64,000 bases of DNA from an uncultured Prevotellaceae bacterium (GCA_902780635.1 CACZGH010000004.1:124001-188000); one strand, 5' to 3'. Shown: positions 1-8,378, counted from the first letter of the stretch. A program made the numbers and translations. The notes: generated by a model from the letters alone, not told the origin.

Positions 1-233
1 CCGCCGTTGATGATGGTGCCTTTCAGCTGTGGTCCCTCAAAGGTGCCTCCTGTGATGGGGATGACGGTGCGCCTGCCATGCTGTGTGTTATTGATGCCAA
101 AAGCCTCGCCGAGGGTCACTTTCAGTTGTAGTGCGAACTCCAGTTGTGGTGCTTCTTTGGGGGGATAGGCCTGTGCACTGACATGGAGCAGGAAAGCAGT
201 CAGCAACAGGGTGAAACAAAGTCTTTTTTTCAT
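1..233 (-). CDS. DUF3237 family secreted protein (3' end outside window)
   Basis: The first 77 residues of a minus-strand gene that runs off the left edge. It begins MKKRLCFTLLL, a signal peptide ending near VSAQA, so the product is probably exported. The mature part, with QLEFALQLKVTLGEAF followed by HGRRTVIPITGGTFEGP and QLKGTIINGG, matches the start of the DUF3237 family (small beta-barrel proteins of unknown biochemical role). The start is the ATG at 231-233. A longer reading in another frame across 88-330 has no family resemblance. Its relation to the porin ending at 302 is unclear; it is the next gene downstream on the same strand, 68 bases away. Confidence 0.75.
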   Translation of the reverse strand, partial: MKKRLCFTLLLTAFLLHVSAQAYPPKEAPQLEFALQLKVTLGEAFGINNTQHGRRTVIPITGGTFEGPQLKGTIING

Positions 234-301
234 ATGATTGTTGATTGAAGGATGAAAGGTCGTCGGTGGAACAGCAGAGACATGATGTGTCTGCCCACTT
301 T

Positions 302-2542
302 TTAGTTAAAGAAGTTCCATGACACGCCAAAGCGGAACACCCGTTGGTTGGTGGGGTAGTGGGGTGTGAGGAAATAGTTGCCGCCGTCTCCGGAGCAGTT
401 GATGTGGCTCATCATCACGAAGAAGCGGGTGTGCTTCAGGAAGAAGTTGGCATACACATTAACGAAGGGATAGTTGCCCAGCTTCACTTTGCTGGCTGTG
501 TTTTCCTGTACGGCATACTGTGCCAGGCCGGGCACGAAGTCAGGGACATCGTATTTGGTGAAGTATCTCATGTCTGCCCCCATGTCACAGTCGAGCACGT
601 GGGCGATCTTGAAGCGCATAAACAAGTTGGCATACACGTTGAGCTCAGGCAGAGGGATGACCTTGTCGTCGCTCGACTTCTGATAGGTGAGCCGTGTCTC
701 AAGGTTCAGTGGTCCCAGTTTAAAGTCTTGCATCAGTTGTGCGGTGAAGACGCTGAGGTTCTTGCCGTGTTGTTTGAACATGGCGGTGTTGTTGAGCCGC
801 TGATAGTTCTCGCCCACGTCGTAGCTGTTGGTCAGATAGATATATTTCGTCAGGTCGTCAGCAGCCACACGCAGCGTGGTCTTGGTGCGTCGTAGCGTAA
901 ATAGTCCTTCGAGGTGGGTGTGGGTGCTTTTGTCAAATTGGTTGTCCCACCAGAAGTGCCTGGAGTGGTAGCTGTCCTGATAGTAAGAGGGGTTGGTCAG
1001 ATAGAATCCTCCCTTGGCTGCCAACTGCACCGTGTCGCCGAAAAGCCGGAAGTTGAGGTCGGCCTCCGCATCCAAATACATTTCACCGAAGTCGGCGCCC
1101 GCCACACCAAATTTGCCTGCGGCCTGATAGTGCAGGGTCTCTCCTTCCTGCTTGCTGATTTGTCCGCCTGCGAAGATGCTGTTCTCGTTGTGTGTACTTG
1201 ACATATGGAGTGTGTCAGGCAGGGTGAAATGCTTCATCTCGTGAGATACGAAAGCTTTCAGACCTGCCTTGGCATATTTATTGAAACCTTCCAAGAGCGC
1301 TACGGCGAAGGTGTTGCGCAGACAGTAGTGGGTGGTCTTGTCGTAGATGGAGTCGCCGGCAAACCTGGACAGCGTGTTGTAGGTGTGGGCGTAATAGTCT
1401 TGGGGTGTGTAGTAGGCCTGATAGATATGGCTGTAGTTGTCAAATTTGACGGTGTGGATGAAGCTCGTCACCGGCACATACTCATTTTTCAGCCAGGTGG
1501 TGTCGGCTTCGGCCACCGCGGCGTCTTCAGGTCGCGCGATGCCGTGGGCACGGTCATAGGCCAGCTGCTCGTCATATTCTTCCTCGTCGAAGGTGCGGCC
1601 TTCTTTCTCAGCCTGTTTGCGTGCCTCCTCCTTGGCTTTGTCGGCATTGTTTTCCTTCTGCGACTCGATGGCGAATTTCTTGGCCTTGATTTCCTCCTCG
1701 GTCATGGGCACTTTGCGGTTGAATCCCAGACTGTAGCGGTGGGTGTAGAAGATGTGCTGGAAGTCGTTGCGGTTCCAGTTTTCGGTCAGCATGGTGGGCA
1801 GCTCGCTGATGTTGTAATTGTCACTGAAACTTTCAGGGTGGGTGATAAAGTTGTCGTCGGTGATGCCGCCGTTTTCCGCCTGCTTGTGATGCACCGTGGT
1901 GAAGAGCAGGTGTGCTTGGTAGCGGTCGCCGATATAAGAGCCATAGAGGGTGTAATTGAAGAGGGCGGCACTGTTGTTCTGATAGTATCCACGCCCGTAG
2001 ATGTAGTCAAACTTCATTCCCACACCGATGGCCTTGCCTGCATTGACAGCGAAGAGTGCCTTGAAATGGTCCTCGCCATTGGTGCGGTTGCCGCAGGAGT
2101 TGAGGCTGACGTTGGTGATGGGTGAGTAGGTGTTGGTGAAATGGAAGTTGCCCACATCTGTGTTCATGTAGTCATACGGATGCACGAAGATGAAGTCGTC
2201 GCCTTGATAGCGGTCAGTGAAGATGCGGTTTTGCCGTGCTGCCCCTAAGTTGCCGGTGGTGTTGTACTCTCCGTAAAGCCCTGAGGTGAAGATGGTGTTC
2301 ATGTAGAGATGCGACATAGTGTCCGGCTCAGCCATGGTACGGTCACCGAAGTGCTCATCCACCGTCCACACTTTCAGCCCTTTTGGTATCTCCTTGTGTG
2401 TGTTCAGCGAGTCAGCCCCGCCTTTATTGCGCTTCCCGGCCATCCTCATGTTTCCACTCTCGTCGATGGAGTTGAAATCTTGGGCGGCCAGGCTGAGTGA
2501 CAGGCTGGCGAGAAAGACGAAGATGACGGTGTATTTGTTCAT
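302..2542 (-). CDS. Putative outer-membrane porin, Porin_10 family
   Basis: A 746-residue protein of the Bacteroidetes Porin_10 family, a large outer-membrane beta-barrel thought to allow passage of small solutes. A signal peptide (MNKYTVIFVFLASLSLSLAAQ) is followed by an acidic/lysine-rich stretch and then long alternating aromatic/polar beta-strand segments. A charged insertion near residues 285-345 is rich in E and K and could form an extracellular coiled loop. The protein ends in a terminal aromatic pair (WNFF-N), typical of outer-membrane insertion. The start at 2542 is chosen because it overlaps the stop of the upstream gene as ATGA; an earlier in-frame ATG at 2560 lies inside that gene. 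It is the last gene of a three-gene translationally coupled operon. Substrate unknown. Confidence 0.85.
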   Translation of the reverse strand: MNKYTVIFVFLASLSLSLAAQDFNSIDESGNMRMAGKRNKGGADSLNTHKEIPKGLKVWTVDEHFGDRTMAEPDTMSHLYMNTIFTSGLYGEYNTTGNLGAARQNRIFTDRYQGDDFIFVHPYDYMNTDVGNFHFTNTYSPITNVSLNSCGNRTNGEDHFKALFAVNAGKAIGVGMKFDYIYGRGYYQNNSAALFNYTLYGSYIGDRYQAHLLFTTVHHKQAENGGITDDNFITHPESFSDNYNISELPTMLTENWNRNDFQHIFYTHRYSLGFNRKVPMTEEEIKAKKFAIESQKENNADKAKEEARKQAEKEGRTFDEEEYDEQLAYDRAHGIARPEDAAVAEADTTWLKNEYVPVTSFIHTVKFDNYSHIYQAYYTPQDYYAHTYNTLSRFAGDSIYDKTTHYCLRNTFAVALLEGFNKYAKAGLKAFVSHEMKHFTLPDTLHMSSTHNENSIFAGGQISKQEGETLHYQAAGKFGVAGADFGEMYLDAEADLNFRLFGDTVQLAAKGGFYLTNPSYYQDSYHSRHFWWDNQFDKSTHTHLEGLFTLRRTKTTLRVAADDLTKYIYLTNSYDVGENYQRLNNTAMFKQHGKNLSVFTAQLMQDFKLGPLNLETRLTYQKSSDDKVIPLPELNVYANLFMRFKIAHVLDCDMGADMRYFTKYDVPDFVPGLAQYAVQENTASKVKLGNYPFVNVYANFFLKHTRFFVMMSHINCSGDGGNYFLTPHYPTNQRVFRFGVSWNFFN

Positions 2543-2763
2543 TTTAGCATGCGTATACAACTCTCCACCAGCTTGCAGGCCATGCCGGCGAAAATGATGT
2601 AGATACCTAAGTTGGTCTCAGGATAGAAATAATAGAGGGCCACACCGACAATGGCGAGCACCATGAAGATGATGTTGAGCGTGTTGCGCAGGGCAAACAT
2701 ATTGTCTCTCTCCGGCTTTTCTTTTCTATGATGCCGGCGAGGCTCCTGTAGGTCGGTGGTCAT
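2539..2763 (-). CDS. Small two-helix membrane protein
   Basis: A 74-residue protein with a basic N-terminus (MTTDLQEPRRHHRKEKPERD) followed by two hydrophobic segments, roughly residues 26-45 (LNIIFMVLAIVGVALYYF) and 50-68 (LGIYIIFAGMACKLVESC). It should sit in the inner membrane with the basic end in the cytoplasm. It is joined on both sides by 4-base ATGA overlaps, to the DUF4468 gene upstream and the porin downstream, so the three are almost certainly translated together. I do not recognise a functional family. The coupling suggests a role connected to the porin or the envelope. Confidence 0.75.
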   Translation of the reverse strand: MTTDLQEPRRHHRKEKPERDNMFALRNTLNIIFMVLAIVGVALYYFYPETNLGIYIIFAGMACKLVESCIRMLK

Positions 2764-3401
2764 GACTTCTGGTAGCTAATGATGATGTTGTTGAAGATCT
2801 CCTCCATTCGGTCTACGGTGCAGCGACGGAATTTGCCGGTGATTTTCATCAGACGGGTGTGCTTCTTGTTGAGGGCGTTCTCGTCGGTGATCCATTCCTC
2901 GGCTTTGTATCTGTTGCCGCCATCGCGCTCCTCTTCATACCAATAGGAGATGCGGAAGATTTTCACGTTCACCTTGTTGTCATAGCAGTCGCAGGTGAGG
3001 GTGTAGATCATGCGGGTACGGTCGAGGGAGAGAAATTTGTTGGTGAAGGTGAGCCATTCCTCAAAGTGGCATACTATTTTGTGTTCTGCCTTGTTGACGA
3101 TGGAGATTTTGCTGCTTTCAAACTGGATTTCCTCTTTGGTCATAGCGGTGAGAAACTCCAGCATGTGGTTGTAGTTCTCCTCGGCCGACAGGTTGTTGGT
3201 GAAGTCTTTCTCCCACATCACCTGACCGTCTACCACTGGCACCACGTTCCCACAATAGCGGGCGTAGACATATTCTTTGGTCGATGCGGCTTTGGTTTTT
3301 TGCGTTGTGGTTTTCTGTGAGTTGCTCTCCACGGTTTCCCAGTTTTGCGCCATAGCCAGCATGGGCAGGCACAGCAGTATCGAAACAAATATCTTCTTCA
3401 T
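2760..3401 (-). CDS. DUF4468 domain secreted protein
   Basis: A 213-residue protein with a signal peptide (MKKIFVSILLCLPMLAMAQ) and a DUF4468-type domain, a TBP-like fold found in Bacteroidetes exported proteins. The central part (GQVMWEKDFTNNLSAEENYNHM) and the C-terminus with its EEIFNNIII helix fit the family. Function is unknown; the domain is common in envelope proteins. It is the first gene of the operon with the small membrane protein and Porin_10. A TAAATTTG -7 box on the minus strand (3439-3446) lies about 40 bases upstream and probably drives all three genes. Confidence 0.8.
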   Translation of the reverse strand: MKKIFVSILLCLPMLAMAQNWETVESNSQKTTTQKTKAASTKEYVYARYCGNVVPVVDGQVMWEKDFTNNLSAEENYNHMLEFLTAMTKEEIQFESSKISIVNKAEHKIVCHFEEWLTFTNKFLSLDRTRMIYTLTCDCYDNKVNVKIFRISYWYEEERDGGNRYKAEEWITDENALNKKHTRLMKITGKFRRCTVDRMEEIFNNIIISYQKS

Positions 3402-3513
3402 AATCGGTTGTTTTTGTATCTTTCTACACTTTAACCTGCAAATTTAGATAAAAAATCCGATTAAGCGAGAGAAAAGCCAAAATATTTTGCAAGATGAGAA
3501 AAGTTCCGTTGAT

Positions 3514-3545
3514 TTTGGTTTGTCTCCTGATATTTTGTAATTTTG
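3514..3545 (+). promoter_or_regulatory. Bacteroidetes-type promoter abutting the GH28 start codon
   Basis: TTTG at 3514-3517, then 20 bases, then TAATTTTG at 3538-3545: a full match to the Bacteroidetes -33/-7 consensus. Transcription should begin about 4-7 bases after the -7 box, essentially at the ATG at 3550. This implies a leaderless or almost leaderless mRNA. Confidence 0.65.
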
Positions 3546-3549
3546 CCGT

Positions 3550-4977
3550 ATGAAGCGGTTTTCGTTGATATGGATAGTCCTCTTTCTTCTGACGCTGACG
3601 GTCGCAGCGCAGAAGTTTCGTGCTATGCCGGGTATGGATACGGCGGCACTGCAGGCCTTGATTGATAAGGCTAATGGCCGCGGCGGGGGTTGTGTCACGT
3701 TCAGCCCAGGACGATACTTGATTGGGCAATTAGAACTGAAGAGCGGTGTGGAACTTCATTTGGAAGCAGGAGCTATTTTGATGGGTAGCACATCACCCTA
3801 CGACTATGCGCCCTTGGAAACCAATCAAGTGGCAGGAGACCGTCTCAAGGACAACTCACACCGGGGACTGATTGTGTCAAAGGACGCCAAAAGCATCTCC
3901 ATCACAGGGGAGGGCACAATCGATGGTCAGGGGCTGGCTTTGGCATTGGCCGTTGATAGTTTGCACCATACAGGGGAGCTGAAAGACCCCAATTACAACG
4001 AGCGCAGGCAACGGCCTAGCGAGTTGGCTCGTCCCACATTGCTCAACATCATAGGTTGTGAGGATGTGCGCATCGAGGGGGTACGTCTGCGCAACAGTGC
4101 TGGTTGGGGGCTGTCTTTCAACCGCTGCAAGAAGATGGTGTTGAGCCATCTTGACATCCATAACCGTGCTTACTGGAACAACGACGGCATTGACTTGACC
4201 GACTGCCGTGACGTGAAGATAACCGACTGCTGTGTGAACAGTGCCGATGACGGCATCTGCCTGAAATCTTATGACCCGAATAGCGGCAACGAAGAAATCT
4301 TCATCAGTCACTGTGAGATCAGGAGCAGTGCCAGCGCCGTGAAATTTGGCTCAGCGTCCTACGGCGCTTTTCGCCGCATCCACATTCGTGGCATCCGTGT
4401 CTTCGACACGTTCCGTTCGGCCTTGGCCATAGAGAGCGTCGATGGAGCAACCATAGAAGACGTGGTGGTCGACAGCATCACCGCCGTCAATACGGGCAAT
4501 GCTTTGTTTATTCGTTTGGGGCAGCGTTCTGGCAACAGGAAGGGAGTCGTCAGGCACATCCGTGTCACCAATCTCTCTGTCCAGGTGCCTTTCGGACGGC
4601 CAGACATCGACTATGACCTTCGCGGTCCCGAAGTGGATTATTTCCATAACATCCATCCTGCACCCATCTGCGGCATCCCCGGCAACTGCATTGAGGATGT
4701 GCTGTTGGAAAACGTGCAAATCGTCTATCCCGGACGGGCATCCAAAGGCATGGCCTATATTCCATTATGGCGCAAGGGCGATGTGCCAGAACAGGTGCAG
4801 AAATACCCAGAGTACACGATGTTTGGTGAACTGCCTTCGTGGGGGTTCTATCTACGCCATATCCGGGGCATCACCATGAGAAATGTGCGGCTGTCATTAG
4901 AGGCGGAAGATTTCCGTCCTGCCATCGTAGAGGAGGATGTGGAAGGACTGGTTATGGAGAACTGTCTGACAGAATAG
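3550..4977 (+). CDS. Glycoside hydrolase family 28 (polygalacturonase-like)
   Basis: A 475-residue exported enzyme of the GH28 right-handed beta-helix family, which hydrolyses pectic galacturonan or rhamnogalacturonan backbones. The signal peptide is MKRFSLIWIVLFLLTLTVAAQ. The catalytic region is visible at residues 208-240: NND (usually NTD) at 210-212, the Asp pair in SADDGICLKS at 233-234, and a conserved Lys nearby. The usual GHG motif is replaced by SAVKFGS near 256-262, as in bacterial GH28 branches distant from plant and fungal enzymes, so the exact substrate cannot be assigned. It stands alone, divergent from the DUF4468 operon, with no SusC/SusD pair beside it. Its promoter lies only a few bases before the start codon. 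Confidence 0.85.
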   Translation: MKRFSLIWIVLFLLTLTVAAQKFRAMPGMDTAALQALIDKANGRGGGCVTFSPGRYLIGQLELKSGVELHLEAGAILMGSTSPYDYAPLETNQVAGDRLKDNSHRGLIVSKDAKSISITGEGTIDGQGLALALAVDSLHHTGELKDPNYNERRQRPSELARPTLLNIIGCEDVRIEGVRLRNSAGWGLSFNRCKKMVLSHLDIHNRAYWNNDGIDLTDCRDVKITDCCVNSADDGICLKSYDPNSGNEEIFISHCEIRSSASAVKFGSASYGAFRRIHIRGIRVFDTFRSALAIESVDGATIEDVVVDSITAVNTGNALFIRLGQRSGNRKGVVRHIRVTNLSVQVPFGRPDIDYDLRGPEVDYFHNIHPAPICGIPGNCIEDVLLENVQIVYPGRASKGMAYIPLWRKGDVPEQVQKYPEYTMFGELPSWGFYLRHIRGITMRNVRLSLEAEDFRPAIVEEDVEGLVMENCLTE

Positions 4978-5034
4978 ACCAATCCGAAAAACGCATCACA
5001 TACCATATATGTCCAGAGGGATTTTCCCCCACCA

Positions 5035-5102
5035 AATAGGGAAAAACCTCACCAGTTATAGGAACGTTCCCTTGGCTACCAGCAGAAATGATGCTACTTT
5101 TG
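5035..5102 (+). promoter_or_regulatory. Motif-2 promoter: paired 14-bp direct repeats plus -7 box
   Basis: Direct repeats AATAGGGAAAAACC (5035-5048) and TATAGGAACGTTCC (5057-5070), 22 bp start to start. The second begins 38 bp before the -7 box TACTTTTG (5095-5102). The same 22/38 geometry is present upstream of the gene starting at 61999 on the minus strand. Two-turn spacing suggests a dimeric activator binding one face of the DNA, as for LytTR-type regulators; the actual regulator is unknown. Confidence 0.6.
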
Positions 5103-5157
5103 CAACAGAAACAAGAAAGTTATTAACATCAAGTTGAACGTTTAAAGGATAACAATT

Positions 5158-5526
5158 ATGAAGAAGATGAACAAAGTGATCGCAGCCATGATGATGATGG
5201 CCATCACAGCAGTACCGGCTATGGCAGCCAATAGCGTAGACAAGAACGCAGACAAGAATGCTCGTCCCAACAAAAAAGAGATGCGGATGATGGACCGCAG
5301 GTATGACAGAGCGATGGATCGCCATCATTTCCGCCACGCCCCCGTCATCGAGATGACCACCTTCAAGGTGAGCCCTCGTGCAGCAAGACATAAGAATGTG
5401 GTCATGGCAGCCAAGTCCATCCACGGTGTGAAAGACGTAAGGTTTAATCCTCGCAATGGCATGATGACCGTGGTCTATGATGCCCGCTGCACCACCGCCC
5501 ACCACATCCGCGCTTTTGTCAATTGA
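5158..5526 (+). CDS. Small secreted HMA-like protein without a CXXC motif
   Basis: A 122-residue exported protein: signal peptide MKKMNKVIAAMMMMAITAVPAMAA, then a basic, Met/His/Arg-rich linker (residues 30-62), then a C-terminal domain of about 56 residues starting at MTTFKV. That domain has the strand-helix-strand-strand-helix-strand pattern of heavy-metal-associated (HMA) domains, with VVMAAKSIHGVKDVRF, MMTVVYDARCTT and a final helix. The metal-binding CXXC loop is replaced by SPRAARHK, leaving one Cys near the end. Metal binding, if any, would have to use the many His and Met residues. It is a single-gene unit with its own motif-2 promoter and a strong terminator (5679-5709). The fold call is inferred from pattern only. 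Confidence 0.7.
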   Translation: MKKMNKVIAAMMMMAITAVPAMAANSVDKNADKNARPNKKEMRMMDRRYDRAMDRHHFRHAPVIEMTTFKVSPRAARHKNVVMAAKSIHGVKDVRFNPRNGMMTVVYDARCTTAHHIRAFVN

Positions 5527-5529
5527 GGT

Positions 5530-5655
5530 GGAAAGATAGTTAGATGATTAGGTGAATAGATATTAAGGTAGTTAGGTTATTAGGTGATTAGGTGAAAAGG
5601 TAATTAGATTGAATAAGGTAATAAGGTGATTAGATTGATAAGGTAAAAGGTTGAT
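5530..5655 (+). repeat. Degenerate short tandem repeat (TTAGGTGA-like units)
   Basis: About 125 bp of degenerate units built on variants of GATTAGGTGA and TAAGGT, starting just after the stop codon at 5526. It is not coding. One of several intergenic short-period repeat tracts in the window. Confidence 0.75.
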
Positions 5656-5678
5656 TAGCATAAAAGTTTAGGTTGTGA

Positions 5679-5709
5679 GGACGCTCCCGAAACAGGAGCG
5701 TCCTTTTTT
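5679..5709 (+). terminator. Rho-independent terminator
   Basis: GGACGCTCC, a 7-base loop, GGAGCGTCC, then six T. A perfect 9-bp stem, terminating the HMA-like gene. Confidence 0.9.
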
Positions 5710-5749
5710 GTCATTCATTCTTTGTATTAACTGAACTATCCCACCCTTT

Positions 5750-5959
5750 TTTATCACGAATTAGAGAATTTGAGATTTTTCATTTATGATGGAATTGATA
5801 GGAATTTGAGATGAAATGACAGTCATTTCCTTACGCTATTGCGTAATGTTCGCGTCGCTTGCGACGATAATTCTTCATAATTCTTTTCATCTGCTTATGA
5901 ATTCTCAAATTACTGCGTTCCTCGTGGGTCTTCGACAAATCTCGTAAATTCGTGATAAA
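5750..5959. mobile_element. MITE-like palindromic element, 210 bp
   Basis: Perfect 13-bp terminal inverted repeats, TTTATCACGAATT at 5750-5762 and AATTCGTGATAAA at 5947-5959. Inside are further near-terminal complementarities (GAGAATTTGAG against GAATTCTCAAATT) and three perfect palindromes: GAAATGACAGTCATTTC (5813-5829), TTACGC-TATT-GCGTAA (5831-5846) and CGTCGC-TT-GCGACG (5853-5866). There is no ORF of note. It could be a miniature transposable element or a large structured repeat. No obvious target duplication was confirmed. Confidence 0.55.
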
Positions 5960-6025
5960 TAAAACTTTTACGTTGTTTGTGAGGGTGGGAAACTACAGAT
6001 ATTAACCAGGAAAGCTCAACGATCT

Positions 6026-6811
6026 TTATATCAGACGGTAGTGACGCAAGGCATTCAGGATGCCGTCTTCATCTACCGAGGTGGTGGTATAGTCAGCCGC
6101 TTGCTTCAGTGATGGAAGGGCGTTGCCCATTGCCACGCCTACCCCTGCCGCTTTTATCATGGCAGTGTCGTTGCCGCCGTCTCCGAAGGCAATCGTACAT
6201 TGTGGGTCGAGCCGCAGGTGTGCTGCCATGGCCAAGATCCCTTTTCCTTTGTCCGCACCCTGTGCGGTGATGTCGGTGAAGGCTGGGTGCCATCGTCCTG
6301 AGATACATCCTGGAATGCATGGCATCAGTGTCGCTTCGTAGTCCTCTGTGAAGAATGCCGTGAGTTGCAGGATACGTTGTGTGAGCACATGGTTCATGGG
6401 CTTCGCCTGATGGAGGTTCTCCACCGCCAGTTCCTGTCGGAAGATCCGGTCCACCTCGCCATGAGGGTCGTGCACCGCCATGTCATTCTCTCCTATGACG
6501 ATCAGTCCGTAGTCCTTGTTTCGGGCATCCTCCACCACCAACTGTGCCTCTTCGGGGGCGATCTCCCTGCATCTGACAGTCTCCTCGCCGATGAAACACA
6601 GCGCACCATTGATGGTCACGAAGCCGTCCACCAGGTGCTGGATGGCTCCAAGGTTGGTGATGATCAGCGGTGGCCTTCCCGTGGCGATCAACACCTTATG
6701 CCCATTGGCTTTGGCCTGTGTCAGTGCCAGTATGGTGGAAGGAGGTATCTGGTGAGTCTTGAAACTCACCAGTGTCCCGTCAATGTCAAAAAACAAGGCA
6801 TATCTCTTCAT
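6026..6811 (-). CDS. HAD-superfamily (Cof-type) sugar-phosphate/nucleotide phosphatase
   Basis: A 261-residue cytosolic HAD hydrolase of the Cof/IIB subfamily, which dephosphorylates sugar phosphates, FMN or other small phosphoesters. Motif I is FDIDGTLV with the nucleophile Asp at residue 9 and the acid/base Asp at 11. Motif II lies in KVLIATGRPP. Lys of motif III is in the DKGKGI segment. Motif IV is IAFGDGGNDTAMI near residues 207-219. The cap between motifs II and III has the IIB alpha/beta size. Length is typical. It is monocistronic. A weak -7 box lies upstream around 6866-6876. Substrate cannot be told from sequence. Confidence 0.88.
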   Translation of the reverse strand: MKRYALFFDIDGTLVSFKTHQIPPSTILALTQAKANGHKVLIATGRPPLIITNLGAIQHLVDGFVTINGALCFIGEETVRCREIAPEEAQLVVEDARNKDYGLIVIGENDMAVHDPHGEVDRIFRQELAVENLHQAKPMNHVLTQRILQLTAFFTEDYEATLMPCIPGCISGRWHPAFTDITAQGADKGKGILAMAAHLRLDPQCTIAFGDGGNDTAMIKAAGVGVAMGNALPSLKQAADYTTTSVDEDGILNALRHYRLI

Positions 6812-6972
6812 ACTATCCTTATCTGAGTGTTCATTAGTTGAACATATTTTGTATTATTTTGTGCGAAGATACGAAAAAAATCATATCCTTGCTTAATTTT
6901 TTTCTGAATTCTTCTTTAAAGAGATAAAGACTTGTAGAAAAAGAATTATTCACCAATTAAAAACTTACGATC

Positions 6973-7614
6973 ATGAAAACGAAAGAAGAAAAAGCAAGAG
7001 TTCACAACCTGATTATTGTTGACGAGAGCGGTTCCATGTCATGTATCCGCAAACAAGCCTTTACCGGTATGAACGAAACCCTGCAGACAGTCCGTATGAT
7101 GCAGAAGAAGTTCCCGAATCAAGAACAGCGCATCACCCTCATCACTTTTGACAGCGACCATACCAAACTGCACTACGACAACACTCCGGCTGACCAGACC
7201 AATGATTTGGCGTGGAAATCCTACAATCCCTGTGCTGCCACACCACTATACGATGCAATAGGCAAAGGGGTGTCGAAGGTGAACGCCCAAGTAGAGGATG
7301 GCGACCACGTCCTTGTGACCATCATCACCGACGGCTATGAGAACAGCAGCGAGGAGTGGACCTTGAAGATGGTTCGCACACTCATCGAGAAACTGAAGAA
7401 GCAGAACTGGACGTTCACGTTGATTGGCACCGACAACCTGGATGTGGAGGGGATGGCTCATTCCTTTGCCATTGATGAGCACCTTGAATTCCAGCAAGAT
7501 GAGGAAGGCACCAAGAAGATGTTCGCCCGTGAACGCAAATGCAGGGCGCGATTCAACTTCTGCGTGGCCGAATCCGCCCCTATGCCCAAAGGCTCGTTCT
7601 TTGATGAAAAGTAA
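6973..7614 (+). CDS. Cytosolic VWA-domain protein
   Basis: A 213-residue von Willebrand factor A domain protein without a signal peptide or membrane segment. The MIDAS metal site is intact: DESGS at residues 17-21, a Thr in the NPCAATPLYDAIG segment, and the Asp of IITDGYENSS. The domain fills most of the protein, followed by a basic tail ending KGSFFDEK. Stand-alone cytosolic VWA proteins usually act as scaffolds or partners for ATPases, but no MoxR-type ATPase lies nearby, so its partner is unknown. It has a long AT-rich leader. A 79-bp IS-end-like element lies 36 bases downstream. Confidence 0.8.
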   Translation: MKTKEEKARVHNLIIVDESGSMSCIRKQAFTGMNETLQTVRMMQKKFPNQEQRITLITFDSDHTKLHYDNTPADQTNDLAWKSYNPCAATPLYDAIGKGVSKVNAQVEDGDHVLVTIITDGYENSSEEWTLKMVRTLIEKLKKQNWTFTLIGTDNLDVEGMAHSFAIDEHLEFQQDEEGTKKMFARERKCRARFNFCVAESAPMPKGSFFDEK

Positions 7615-7650
7615 TACCCCCATTACAATAATCATAGGAATATCAAACTG

Positions 7651-7729
7651 GAGGGTGTGTCAAATGTAGTTTTATGCCTATAGGAGAGAGCAGCTGGCAC
7701 AATGAGACACATTATTTTGACACGCCCTC
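7651..7729. mobile_element. 79-bp element with IS-like inverted termini
   Basis: GAGGGTGTGTCAAA (7651-7664) faces its inverted copy TTTGACACGCCCTC (7716-7729), 14 bp with one mismatch. The inside is non-coding. The termini resemble IS ends, so this may be a minimal MITE or an IS deleted internally. Confidence 0.5.
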
Positions 7730-7786
7730 AGTGACCTACAACTCAGGGGAAAATGGATTCACATTTACTACAAATAAACACATTCA

Positions 7787-8341
7787 TTATCGATGCTGTT
7801 TGGGATGGAGCTTCTTATCCATCTTCATCTCCGAGCGGAGTTCCTTGACAACCGTCTTGGAGAGATAGGCATAAGTATCGTGCTTACCGCTGGTGAAGTA
7901 GAACTTCAGCCGTTTACCGCCCAACGGCTTCTTATCTACCACACAAGTAGAAATGTTATGCTCACCAAGGTGGCCATTGCCGTTTGTTGTGCGGCCCTTG
8001 AACTCCACAGAGGTTCCTAAATCTTTATCGAACAGATCGAGAATGTTGTCAAGCGTAGCATAGGCCTCATCGAAGGTAGCACCAAGCCAGATGCAAGTCT
8101 CTCTGACACCTTGAACCTGAACACCGAGGACTTCACCAGGATCCAAGAACCTGGGCGAGCGTAACAGACTCAAATAGTAACCGAAGGTTTCGTCATTGTC
8201 CTTGTAGGTGAAGACAGAGTACTCGCATTTGTCAACTTCTACCTCGGCCACTTCCATTCTCATACCAGTAGGCTGTTTCTGTGCCAGAACATTCACTGTA
8301 GTCATCATGGCGACTACAACCATCAAAAATACCTTTTTCAT
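7787..8341 (-). CDS. Secreted protein of unknown function (motif-1 regulon)
   Basis: A 184-residue protein with a signal peptide (MKKVFLMVVVAMMTTVNVLAQ). The mature part is mixed alpha/beta with two Cys residues (DKCEYSVFTY and NISTCVVDKK) and ends in a basic, His-containing tail (KMDKKLHPKQHR). I do not recognise a family. Its upstream region carries the TGCGACA/TGTCGCA element described at 8379-8495, shared with three other small genes. It is therefore likely to be co-regulated with the PepSY-like proteins at 18949 and 31134 and to act in the periplasm or outer envelope. Confidence 0.75.
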   Translation of the reverse strand: MKKVFLMVVVAMMTTVNVLAQKQPTGMRMEVAEVEVDKCEYSVFTYKDNDETFGYYLSLLRSPRFLDPGEVLGVQVQGVRETCIWLGATFDEAYATLDNILDLFDKDLGTSVEFKGRTTNGNGHLGEHNISTCVVDKKPLGGKRLKFYFTSGKHDTYAYLSKTVVKELRSEMKMDKKLHPKQHR

Positions 8342-8378
8342 TATTGCTATAGTTTTTAATTGTTTCTGATTTACGATG

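Noticed and set aside
88-330. Minus-strand frame at the left edge (80 codons)
   Set aside because: Overlaps the DUF3237 gene in another frame and has no family resemblance; the MKKRLC start at 233 gives a signal peptide and a known domain.
5530-5655. Regular repeats that could suggest a CRISPR array
   Set aside because: Units are short, degenerate and contiguous, without unique spacers of constant length, and no cas gene is near. The same holds for the other short repeat tracts.
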